Notes under the pieces: model-generated
Databases searched by the model: none
What the model saw: the letters and a program-made list of their open reading frames with translations, nothing else
Told to the model about the DNA's origin: nothing
From: Candidatus Cloacimonadota bacterium
GTDB lineage: Bacteria > Cloacimonadota > Cloacimonadia > JGIOTU-2
NCBI GenBank assembly: GCA_030613025.1
Contig: JAUWMT010000015.1
Location: 1-59,122 of the forward strand
Direction of reading: 5' to 3'
DNA: 59,122 nucleotides
Made by a program: the position numbers and the translations under genes
Shown here: piece after piece, positions 1-7,736 of the stretch
Position numbering within the stretch: the first letter of the stretch is position 1
Layout: each line of letters begins with the position of its first letter

Positions 1-142
1 TAGTTATATAAATACATTGTTAATTAAATAGTTGTCCCTACAATTTAGAATTTGTTTGAAAACAAAAATAAAGAATCCTTTATTCATGCGGGTTTACACG
101 ATTTGATATTGAATTAATTGGGTACAACTGTCAAAGGTAGGT

Positions 143-192
143 GAAAAATTTGAAGATATTTAGTTCAGACAAAATTTATTAGTTAACTAGTA
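143..192 (+). repeat. Upstream element, copy 1
   Basis: About 50 bp that reappears at 2508-2557 with roughly 80% identity; the shared core includes AAATTTATTAGTT. Each copy lies just upstream of a gene on the same strand (217 and 2568), so it may be a shared promoter or regulatory element. No clean -35/-10 pair was recognised inside it. Confidence 0.6.
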
Positions 193-216
193 TAAAAAAA
201 ATGAAAGAGGAAAAAA

Positions 217-741
217 ATGAAATCGATTAGCGTTGTAGCAGATAAGAAATTAAGAAAGTTCGGAATTAATCTTGCACATATAATATCGAAAAAAGAAGGT
301 TTTAAGGCAGCCTATGTGTTACCTGAAGCAATTAGAGATAATGAACTAAAATATTCAGGGGGAAACTATGCAATATTTATTGGAAAAAATAAAATAAGTA
401 CACCATATTTTGAATTAATAAAACTATATGTGGTAGAGAATGGAGTGTGTTGGGGGTATGACTCAACTAAAGCGGCGATATATATAAAAAATTCTCGGAT
501 AGAAGCAGATAAATTATTCAAAGATTTAGGAAAGTTAAAAGAATATAAAAAAATAAAAGAAAAGCTAAGTACGGGTAAATTCCTATCAAAAAAATTTATA
601 AATAAGGTATTACCCTTCCCCGTTTGGATTTATAATCTAATAACAACAACAGTGAAATTCGAAAAAAGCAAAAAAGATCTGCAATATAAATATGGAATAA
701 CAAAATTTTTAGATGAATGTTTCGATCAATATGTAAAATAA
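217..741 (+). CDS. Hypothetical protein, lysine-rich, 174 aa
   Basis: I do not recognise this protein. It is lysine-rich and AT-rich, has no signal peptide, and has one moderately hydrophobic stretch at about residues 131-147 (VLPFPVWIYNLITTT). The start is supported by AGAGG about 7 nt upstream of the ATG. It ends 18 nt before the next gene on the same strand, so the two are probably co-transcribed. Lysine-rich, low-GC composition unlike the housekeeping genes further along suggests an accessory gene. No function is proposed. Confidence 0.7.
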   Translation: MKSISVVADKKLRKFGINLAHIISKKEGFKAAYVLPEAIRDNELKYSGGNYAIFIGKNKISTPYFELIKLYVVENGVCWGYDSTKAAIYIKNSRIEADKLFKDLGKLKEYKKIKEKLSTGKFLSKKFINKVLPFPVWIYNLITTTVKFEKSKKDLQYKYGITKFLDECFDQYVK

Positions 742-759
742 AAAAAATGAGTATTGAGA

Positions 760-2142
760 ATGAATGAATTTCAAAAAGCTTATAAAAAAACTATACAGAG
801 CATGGGAGGATTTGAAGGAAGCTTGGAGGGTGAAAAATATGTTAATAATGTAGAAAAAGCAATAAATAAAACAGTAAATGAAATGATAAAAATAGGAAAA
901 ACCAATAAGGATATCCATTATATTAAAGGAGATATTGCAGAACCCTGGCATGCAGGAACTATAAAAATATATGCAACAGCAAAAGGATTAAATGATATAG
1001 AAACTTTTGTTCCAAGAAATAATTCCCCAATTGATATTATTGCATCGAGTCCAACAGAATTTCTTAAAGCTCAACTAAAATATTATAAAACAGCAGAAGA
1101 TACAACTAAAGCTATTAGCAATCCCAAATATGCCGGATTGATTAAAATCGTTCCTTCAGATCAATTGGAAAGTATTAAAGAAATAGCACATCGGTTATAT
1201 TTAAAAAATCTTTCTACTCGCCCTGAATTAGCCAAACACTATTTAGATACTTACAATAATGCTTCAGATATTTTAAAGATTGGAGGAGCTCCAAGCACAC
1301 CACTCACTGAAAAGGAAGCATTCAGAATTGCAAAAGAGATACAAAAAGATAATTTTGATCCTAAATTACATGGTTTAACCTCAGAAAATTTTATTCAATT
1401 GTCAGATATAATAAGAGAATCAGGTGAGGCTGCGTTAAATGCTGCTTTAATAACAGCAATTCTAAAAGCAACACCACACATAAAGAACTTAATTGTAAAT
1501 TTTCTTCAAGAAGGTAAAGTAAATACAGAAGATCTGAAAAATGTGGGTTTGTCGGCTTTATCCGGTGCAGGTGAAGGTTATTTACGAGGAGGAATTGCAG
1601 CAATAATTACTGCTTCATGTAAATCTGGAATACTTGGGACTTCTGTAAAATCATTAATTCCAAAGCAATTACCTTTTGTTGTTGCAGGAGCAACGGTTAT
1701 CGCAATGAATGCTGTTCATAATGCGATTGGTGTTTATAAAGGGAAAATTTCAGAAGCAGAATTTGCAGAAGCTTGTTTAAGAGATAGTTTTGTAATATCT
1801 TTTGGCATTTTGGGAGCTTCGGTCGGAGCTAAAATTGGAGCTTCAATTGGACAAGGTGCTATCCCAATTCCAATTTTAGGAGCAATTATTGGTAATGTTG
1901 TTGGTACAATCTGCGCAACGATTGTTTATGAGGGTATAAAAAATATTTATTTCTCATTCTTTATAAAATCGGGTGTTTCATTTTGGAAAATCGTTCAGCA
2001 GAATTATGAATTGCCAAGAAAGATTTTGGAAGAATGTGGATTTGAATTGATAGATTATGAGGAATTGGATTATGAAGAAAATGATAACCAATTATTAAAA
2101 AGAGGAGTAATCAAGATTAATAGGATAGGATATATAGTATAG
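760..2142 (+). CDS. PD-(D/E)XK-like N-terminal region with glycine-rich C-terminal membrane segment, 460 aa
   Basis: Function unknown. I start at the ATG at 760 rather than the in-frame TTG at 754. The N-terminal region contains GDIAEPWHAGT (E61), SPIDI (D92) and QLKYYK (Q105, K107). The order E...D...(Q/E)xK is what PD-(D/E)XK nuclease-fold proteins show, but this is inference from motif order alone. The C-terminal third (about residues 345-402) is hydrophobic and glycine-spaced (GASVGAKIGASIGQG, then GAIIGNVVG), like glycine-zipper membrane segments. A long helical region lies between. No signal peptide is visible. The gene follows the 174-aa protein after 18 nt, suggesting a two-gene unit. 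A toxin or defence role is possible; a phage-type structural protein is an alternative. Confidence 0.7.
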   Translation: MNEFQKAYKKTIQSMGGFEGSLEGEKYVNNVEKAINKTVNEMIKIGKTNKDIHYIKGDIAEPWHAGTIKIYATAKGLNDIETFVPRNNSPIDIIASSPTEFLKAQLKYYKTAEDTTKAISNPKYAGLIKIVPSDQLESIKEIAHRLYLKNLSTRPELAKHYLDTYNNASDILKIGGAPSTPLTEKEAFRIAKEIQKDNFDPKLHGLTSENFIQLSDIIRESGEAALNAALITAILKATPHIKNLIVNFLQEGKVNTEDLKNVGLSALSGAGEGYLRGGIAAIITASCKSGILGTSVKSLIPKQLPFVVAGATVIAMNAVHNAIGVYKGKISEAEFAEACLRDSFVISFGILGASVGAKIGASIGQGAIPIPILGAIIGNVVGTICATIVYEGIKNIYFSFFIKSGVSFWKIVQQNYELPRKILEECGFELIDYEELDYEENDNQLLKRGVIKINRIGYIV

Positions 2143-2166
2143 AATATAATTTCAAATATATTTGGA

Positions 2167-2264
2167 AACCGATAAATCGGTTACAATTAGCTATCTTCCT
2201 ATTAACCACCAACTTAAGTTGGTGGTTAATGAAACAAAAAAATGCATTAACCGTTTCAACGGTT
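2167..2264. repeat. Cluster of three REP-like palindromes
   Basis: Three palindromes in under 100 bp. First, AACCGAT/ATCGGTT with a 2-nt loop (2167-2182). Second, a perfect 30-bp palindrome with half-site ATTAACCACCAACTT (2201-2230). Third, AACCGTT/AACGGTT with a 2-nt loop (2249-2264). All three have outer AACC...GGTT ends. They resemble the REP-type palindromes mobilised by RAYT transposases; no such transposase is in the window. The rest of 2143-2567 holds no gene. Confidence 0.7.
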
Positions 2265-2507
2265 TCTTATGAGGTAGTACAATTATATATAGATTAATCG
2301 TATCGAAAATTAAAAGTAATAATGAAGCTTTCAAAATTGTCCTTTATCCGTATTTCACTCACTGAAATTACAAAATTTCTGAAAGTTTTTGGGGTCTGCA
2401 TGTTTAAGTAATTGAATATATTGACATCAAAGGAAGGAAAATATTGAGATTACTTTAAATGAAGGTGATGTTGATTTTTTATAAGCTCGCTGGATGTATA
2501 ATATTAT

Positions 2508-2557
2508 GAAAAATTGGAAGATATTAAGTTTAAACTAAATTTATTAGTTGGATAATA
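2508..2557 (+). repeat. Upstream element, copy 2
   Basis: Second copy of the element at 143-192, ending about 10 nt before the ATG of the C39-like secreted protein. The ribosome binding site GGAGGAG follows it directly at about 2559. Confidence 0.6.
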
Positions 2558-2567
2558 TGGAGGAGAA

Positions 2568-5408
2568 ATGAAAAAAATATTAGTGATTATAATTACCATT
2601 CTTTCAATTGGTTCATTATTCGCAGATGAAAGAATTAACAACAAAAATATTATCCGTACTTTTACTGATGAAAATGGCAATAAAATTGATGAAATAATTG
2701 TCCCCGGAAGCCCACCGGGTCATTATAGAGCACCGATTATCAAATTACCAGATAATAGTAAAAATATTAATATTCTTTCTAATGTACCTGCTTTTGATTG
2801 GTGTTATGGTTGTTGTCCTACTTCTGCAGCTATGATGGCAGGTTATTATGATAGAACTGGATATCCTAATGTGTATGATGGGTCTGCCAATAACGGCATC
2901 ATGCCTATGAATAATAGTTGGTGGGGATATGGGGAATGTCCGTTAAGTGTAACTCATATGGGGTACGATGGACTTACAACATATGGACATGTTGATGATT
3001 ATTGGATAGAATCTGGGAACAGTGGTCCCGATCCATATATAGTAGGTGGTTGGCCTCAACATATTCATGCTGATTGCACAGGTGATTTTATGGGTTCAAG
3101 CCAATCAGCTTTTAAAATGAGTGACGGATCAACAGTTGTTTATTATTTATCTAATGGAGCACCCTTATATGATTACACCGGATGTGGACATTATTATCGA
3201 GATGGATGTCATGGTATTAAGTTATTTTTTGAATCACGAGATTACACAGTGATACAAAACTATTCTCAATATATCTTTGGATATGGTGGGAATACCCAAG
3301 GTTTTACATTCGATCAATTTAAGAATGAGATTGATATGGGTCGTCCAGTACTATTTCATCTGACAGGGCACTTCATATTAGCTTATGGATATGACGAAAA
3401 TAATAATACAGTATATGTACACGACACCTGGGATCATTATGATCATGAGATTACATGGGGTGGTTCATATTATGGTATGGAGCATTTTGGTTGTACAATT
3501 ATTAATTTAAACAGGATATTTCCAGTGCCAACAGATTTGGAAGCGGAAGTTTTTGATAATGATGTTTACTTAAATTGGTGTGCACCAGTCACAGAAGTTG
3601 GAGAATGGAGTTTTTACCATGATGGTTCTTTTGAATATTCGTTTAGCTCAATAGGAGGTGGATCTGGTCTTGCTCAGTTATTTACTCCAACGAACAATCC
3701 ATGTATAATAAAGAAAGTTAGATTTTTGACTTCAAGCGCTGGAAGTTATTCACAGCCAGAAGAAGTATATGTATTATCAGGAGATGGAACTACTGTATTA
3801 GGAGGTCCATATTTTGTAAACGGTGTTTCAGATGATTGGATTACAATAGATATTGATAATATACAAGTTAATGAAGGTAACTTCATGATTGCTACATATA
3901 ATATTCTTCCAGGCGGCCCATATATTAGTGTAGATAACAGTATTTATGATAGCACTCTATATTATGGAAACCATATAAGTGGTTTTACAGAAATGGGAGT
4001 ATATGGATATTACTATGTAGGAAGTCATGAAGTTTTTGTAGAGTATACAAATAGTAAGGATTCTGTAATATTAAGTTCTATTAAACCTCAAATAGCTGTA
4101 GGTGATTTATCTAGTGATTTAAGTTTATCCAACACATACTCAAATGGTTTACTAAAGAAGGATAGTTGGAGAAATTTGATTGGCTATAATGTTTACAGAG
4201 ATGGAAATCAGATTAACTCATCCATTGTAAATAATTTATTTTATGAAGATTTGAATTTAATGGCAAGTACTTATGAATACGAAGTAACAGCTGTTTATGA
4301 TGAAGGAGAATCAGAAACATCAAATGTTGTGGTAGTCACAATTACACAAGATACTGGCAGTATAGAAGGAACATTAACTCTAATAGGGGGAAGTGGTTTA
4401 GTAACGGATGTAGAAGTAACGACCGGAGGAATAACAACTAACCCCACATCGTCTGGTAATTATTCAATATCATTACCCGCAGGAATATACGTTGTAACAG
4501 CGACATTATCCAACTATATTGATTCAACAATTACAAATGTTGTTGTATTATATAATCAAACCACGACAGATGTTGATTTTATTTTATACAGCTTAGAACC
4601 TATTGCAGATTTTAGTGGTATACCAGCTTATGGATGTGGTTCATTACAGGTACAGTTCACAGACTTATCAACAAACAATCCAACTTCATGGTTATGGGAT
4701 TTTGGTGATGGCTATACAAATAATGAGAATAACCCTATTCATGAATATACAGATTGGGGAGTATACACGGTCTCCTTGACTTCTACAAATAGTTATGGTT
4801 CGGATACTGAAACAAAAGTTGATTATATCGCTGTGAACGGAATACCAATAGCAGATGCTGGTGCTGATCAGACTGTACTGGATAATGAAGTAGTATATTT
4901 AGATGGATCAGGATCTTATGATCCAGAAGGTGAAGATATAAATTATCACTGGGTAGCACCTCCTGGAATTGAATTATCTGACAGTACAATAGCCGATCCT
5001 ACCTTTATTTCACCCGATATAGATGATTCAACTGATTTTGCTTTTTTATTAACAGTAGATGACGGAGAATGCTATTCTAATCCTGATACGGTAATAATAA
5101 CTGTGATCAATAATCCAGTAAGTGTAAATGAAATATATCCTAATGAATTTGAATTAATTGGTTCTTATCCAAATCCGATTAGAGAAAGAGCGGAGATATA
5201 TTTTGGAATACCTGAAAGAAGTTATATTAAGATAGAATTATACGATATGAGAGGACATTTTATTGAAATTTTGACGAACAAAGATATGAATGCGGGTTAT
5301 CATAAAATAGAGTGTGATATGAGTAGTTTGAAAAACGGTATTTATTTCTATAAAATGAGTGTTGATGGAGTTGATAAAGAGATAAGGAAAGTAGTATTGT
5401 TGAGATAA
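2568..5408 (+). CDS. Secreted C39-like cysteine peptidase with PKD domains and T9SS sorting domain, 946 aa
   Basis: A signal peptide (residues 1-19, ending SLFA) is followed by a C39-like papain-fold region at about 72-315. Candidate catalytic residues are Cys83 (CCPTSAAMM), His268 (GHFILAYGY) and Asp286 (VHDTWD). Next come a fibronectin-like/beta-sandwich region (about 320-590), a carboxypeptidase-regulatory-like domain (about 593-675), a PKD domain (about 677-755; WLWDFGDG), a second PKD/Ig-like domain (about 757-850) and a C-terminal T9SS type A sorting domain (about 855-946: SYPNP, ending in KVVLLR). By family knowledge this is exported by Sec, crosses the outer membrane by T9SS, and is attached or released at the surface. 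The RBS GGAGGAG supports the start. A catalytically inactive binding protein is possible. Confidence 0.88.
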   Translation: MKKILVIIITILSIGSLFADERINNKNIIRTFTDENGNKIDEIIVPGSPPGHYRAPIIKLPDNSKNINILSNVPAFDWCYGCCPTSAAMMAGYYDRTGYPNVYDGSANNGIMPMNNSWWGYGECPLSVTHMGYDGLTTYGHVDDYWIESGNSGPDPYIVGGWPQHIHADCTGDFMGSSQSAFKMSDGSTVVYYLSNGAPLYDYTGCGHYYRDGCHGIKLFFESRDYTVIQNYSQYIFGYGGNTQGFTFDQFKNEIDMGRPVLFHLTGHFILAYGYDENNNTVYVHDTWDHYDHEITWGGSYYGMEHFGCTIINLNRIFPVPTDLEAEVFDNDVYLNWCAPVTEVGEWSFYHDGSFEYSFSSIGGGSGLAQLFTPTNNPCIIKKVRFLTSSAGSYSQPEEVYVLSGDGTTVLGGPYFVNGVSDDWITIDIDNIQVNEGNFMIATYNILPGGPYISVDNSIYDSTLYYGNHISGFTEMGVYGYYYVGSHEVFVEYTNSKDSVILSSIKPQIAVGDLSSDLSLSNTYSNGLLKKDSWRNLIGYNVYRDGNQINSSIVNNLFYEDLNLMASTYEYEVTAVYDEGESETSNVVVVTITQDTGSIEGTLTLIGGSGLVTDVEVTTGGITTNPTSSGNYSISLPAGIYVVTATLSNYIDSTITNVVVLYNQTTTDVDFILYSLEPIADFSGIPAYGCGSLQVQFTDLSTNNPTSWLWDFGDGYTNNENNPIHEYTDWGVYTVSLTSTNSYGSDTETKVDYIAVNGIPIADAGADQTVLDNEVVYLDGSGSYDPEGEDINYHWVAPPGIELSDSTIADPTFISPDIDDSTDFAFLLTVDDGECYSNPDTVIITVINNPVSVNEIYPNEFELIGSYPNPIRERAEIYFGIPERSYIKIELYDMRGHFIEILTNKDMNAGYHKIECDMSSLKNGIYFYKMSVDGVDKEIRKVVLLR

Positions 5409-5449
5409 AAAAAATATAGCACTTCCCACTCTTTATCAAAAGAACTGGA

Positions 5450-5486
5450 TTCCCGTTTTCACGGGAATGACATGCCTTTTTTTTTC
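5450..5486. terminator. ATTCCCGT hairpin plus T-run; likely terminator and repeat copy
   Basis: ATTCCCGT, a 4-nt loop, then ACGGGAAT (5450-5469), followed by a T-run at about 5478-5486. It sits about 40 nt after the stop of the C39-like protein and could act as an intrinsic terminator. It is also a member of a dispersed hairpin family with copies at 5669-5690, 7535-7554, 14441-14491 and 57952-57989. Confidence 0.6.
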
Positions 5487-5668
5487 TTCTAAAACTTTGC
5501 ATCTTTACAACTTTGCGTGAGTTCTTTTTTGTTTCCTTTGATCGTTCTTAACTCAACGCCTTCCGTCTTCGTACCTGAAGGTACTACGCCCTGACAGGTC
5601 GGCTGTTAAGTCAAGTCCGATGAGATAGAAACACACACCTCGTCCCCGCTCTTTATCAAAAAAACTGG

Positions 5669-5690
5669 ATTCCCGATGGGGCTCGGGAAT
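5669..5690. repeat. ATTCCCGA hairpin repeat
   Basis: Second member of the hairpin family: ATTCCCGA, a 6-nt loop, TCGGGAAT. It is preceded by CCCCGCTCTTTATC, exactly as at 7535. Confidence 0.7.
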
Positions 5691-5890
5691 GACACGCCTT
5701 TTTATATTGAATTATCTTTTAACAAATTGAAAATTTTTCTATGTTCTCAGTGCTCTCTATGTTCTCAGTGCTCTCTGCCAGCCAAGGCGTAGTGTAACGG
5801 AGACTGGTGTTCTCTGCTTGGCAGGGCGTAGTGAAACGAAGACTGGTGGTGAATTCTTTATATCTTTGCGTGAGTTCTTTTTTGTTTAGG

Positions 5891-6179
5891 TTCACCCCGT
5901 TCAATCATTCTGAGTGCCCTGACAACCCACAGCGTTACCAAGCCAGTCTTCATTGCATTACGTCTTGGCAGACAGGGGCTTAGTAACGAGATTAATTGAA
6001 ACTTGAGATATGTCTGCTACACCCTAGTCTGCAAGCTGGCGGATAAAAGCGAGTCGCAGAGCATGTCTTAAGTTGAAGTATAGCATCCTAATTACTTATC
6101 ACAAGCTCTTCGACTTGTGACAAGATAATTCTAGTGAAGATAACAAATTTTATTTAATCTTTAAAACTTTGCGTCTTTG
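5891..6179 (+). repeat. Long direct repeat A upstream of vapBC
   Basis: A 289-nt segment that recurs almost unchanged at 7169-7434. Copy A has a 29-nt insertion (around 5941-5969) that copy B lacks. Shared landmarks in order are CTGAGTGCCCT, GGGGCTTAGTAACGAG, GCTGGCGGATAAAAGCG, a CACAAGCTCTTCGACTTGTG hairpin and AATCTTTAAAACTTTGC. The pair brackets the toxin-antitoxin operon. Confidence 0.85.
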
Positions 6180-6330
6180 TGTGTTTATATCTTTGCGTCT
6201 TTGCGTGAATTCTTCTTTGTTTAGGTTCACCCCGTTCAATCATTTTTCTCTATTTAGCTGGGGTTTATCTGAGGGAGTAAGTGGCAGACAAACATGAGGT
6301 TTTTTTTGCATTCATTCGTTGTGAGTAAAC

Positions 6331-6371
6331 TTGACATTTAATCCAACCTGATATATATTCTGGTATATATC
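6331..6371 (+). promoter_or_regulatory. vapBC promoter with overlapping inverted-repeat operator
   Basis: TTGACA (6331-6336), 17 nt, TATATT (6354-6359): a near-consensus sigma-70 type promoter. An inverted repeat, GATATATA-N6-TATATATC (6350-6371), covers the -10 element. This is the expected place for VapB or VapBC binding and autorepression. The ATG of vapB follows 21 nt later. Confidence 0.75.
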
Positions 6372-6392
6372 AAAAAAATACAGAGGTTTATC

Positions 6393-6620
6393 ATGAAAAC
6401 TGCAAAAATATTTAGTAATGGCAGAAGCCAAGCCGTACGATTACCGAAAGAATTTCGGTTTGTAGGTAATGATGTTTTTATTACAAAAATCGGTAAAATT
6501 GTTGTTCTCATTCCACAAGATGATCCATGGTGTTCTCTAATACGCAGTCTCGATCAATTCACCGATGATTTCATGGAAACCAGAGATCAACCCAAGCATG
6601 ACTCGCGGGAAAAAATCTAA
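6393..6620 (+). CDS. vapB: VapB-type antitoxin, AbrB/SpoVT-like
   Basis: 75 aa. The N-terminus MKTAKIFSNGRSQAVRLP is the classic swapped-hairpin AbrB-type DNA-binding motif of VapB/MazE-like antitoxins, and the acidic C-terminal tail (about 45-75) is the expected toxin-neutralising segment. Its stop TAA shares one base with the start of vapC (TAATG), so the two are translationally coupled. AGAGG upstream supports the start. By family knowledge it binds VapC and represses its own promoter, whose operator is visible immediately upstream. Confidence 0.92.
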   Translation: MKTAKIFSNGRSQAVRLPKEFRFVGNDVFITKIGKIVVLIPQDDPWCSLIRSLDQFTDDFMETRDQPKHDSREKI

Positions 6621-7021
6621 TGCAATACATGCTCGATACGAATATATGCATTTACATTATCAAAAAGAAACCACCCGAAATAATTCAACGGTTTAAGCAA
6701 ATTGAAATTTCACAGATCGGAATATCTTCAATTACTCTAAGCGAACTTCTATTTGGTGTTTACAAAAGCTCAAAACCGGAACAGAATCAAATGGCTCTGG
6801 CACAATTCGCAGCCCCACTTGAAATAGTGTCCTATGGCGATGAAGCAGCCGACTTTTATGGTATGTTGCGGTTCTCTTTAGAAAAACAGGGAACTCCGAT
6901 TGGCTCTCTCGATATGTTAATTGCAGCTCATGCACTTTCAATAGGGTGCATACTAATTACAAATAACGAAAAAGAATTCAATCGAATACCGAATCTGAAA
7001 ATCGAAAATTGGGCAAAATAG
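6620..7021 (+). CDS. vapC: VapC-type PIN-domain ribonuclease toxin
   Basis: 133 aa, usual length for VapC. PIN-domain acidic residues are visible: Asp6 (MLDTN), Glu42 (LSELLFG), Asp98 (GSLDMLIAAHA) and the C-terminal TNNEKEF block (Asn115, Glu117). By family knowledge it is a Mg-dependent RNase, often cleaving tRNA or rRNA, held inactive by VapB. It overlaps vapB by one base. The operon lies between direct repeats A and B, which suggests arrival or loss as a unit. Confidence 0.93.
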   Translation: MQYMLDTNICIYIIKKKPPEIIQRFKQIEISQIGISSITLSELLFGVYKSSKPEQNQMALAQFAAPLEIVSYGDEAADFYGMLRFSLEKQGTPIGSLDMLIAAHALSIGCILITNNEKEFNRIPNLKIENWAK

Positions 7022-7168
7022 ATTGCCTTTTGATTAGTGAAAAGTATGATTAAAAAAAACTCTTCACCAAGTTCAACTTAGTGGCGAGAATAAAAAACCG
7101 GAATGACATTCCCCTTTTTTATTTAATCTTTAAAACTTTGCGTCTTTGCGTGAGTTCTTTTTGTTCGG

Positions 7169-7434
7169 TTTACCCCGTTAAATCATTCTGAGTGCCCTAA
7201 CAACCCACAGCGTTACCAGACAGGGGCTTAGTAACGAGATTAATTGAAACTTGAGATATGTCTGCTACACCCTAGTCTGCAAGCTGGCGGATAAAAGCGA
7301 GTCGCAGAGCATGTCTTAAGTTGAAGCATAGCATCCGAATTACGAATTACTTATCACAAGCTCTTCGACTTGTGACAAGATAATTCTAGTGAAGATAACA
7401 AATTTTATTTAATCTTTAAAACTTTGCATCTTTG
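7169..7434 (+). repeat. Long direct repeat B downstream of vapBC
   Basis: A 266-nt near-identical copy of 5891-6179, lacking 29 nt of copy A and carrying a short extra ATTACGA duplication near 7338. Recombination between A and B would delete the entire vapBC operon and its promoter. Confidence 0.85.
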
Positions 7435-7534
7435 CGTCTTTGCGTGAGTTCTTTTTTGTTTCCTTTGATCGTTCTTAAGTCCGATTAGATAGAAACACAC
7501 ACACCTCGTCCCCGCTCTTTATCAAAAAAACTGG

Positions 7535-7554
7535 ATTCCCGTTTTCACGGGAAT
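7535..7554. repeat. ATTCCCGT hairpin repeat
   Basis: ATTCCCGT, a 4-nt loop, ACGGGAAT, identical in arms and loop to the hairpin at 5450-5469. Same hairpin family. Confidence 0.7.
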
Positions 7555-7736
7555 GACACGCCTTTTCATTAGTTCTTTTAATACTTTGCGCCCTTGCGTT
7601 TTTTGCCTCTGCGTTCTTTGCGTGCAATTATTATTTTTTTCGTGTTTTTTCGTGCTTTTCGTGGTTAACTCTTACTACAATTCTGGACATAAAAAACCAG
7701 CTTTCCACAGTGTATGAAAATTTATTTAGGTGTTAT

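Larger units (their letters stand above)
5409..6330. repeat. Intergenic mosaic of dispersed repeats
   Basis: No gene is supported here. The stretch is a patchwork: two ATTCCCG-type hairpins (5450-5469, 5669-5690); runs of the 8-nt unit CTTTGCGT; GTTCTCAGTGCTCTC units at about 5750; a copy of a long repeat that reappears after the toxin gene (5891-6179); and a TTCACCCCGTT...TCTCTATTTA segment (about 6209-6273) that reappears at about 23640-23711. Short open frames across it translate the repeats and are not believed. Confidence 0.8.
7022..7736. repeat. Intergenic repeat mosaic downstream of vapBC
   Basis: No gene is supported. It contains direct repeat B (7169-7434), an ATTCCCGT hairpin (7535-7554) and, at about 7640-7665, the reverse complement of the ACCACGAAA/AACACGAAA/AGCACGAAA unit. 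The segment from GTGAGTTC to the hairpin (about 7444-7567) mirrors 5516-5702, so the modules have been reshuffled. Confidence 0.8.

Noticed and set aside
5260-5904. Several minus-strand open frames, including one reading SRENGNPV
   Set aside because: They are translations of ATTCCCG hairpins and GTTCTCAGTG repeats, a well-known artefact.
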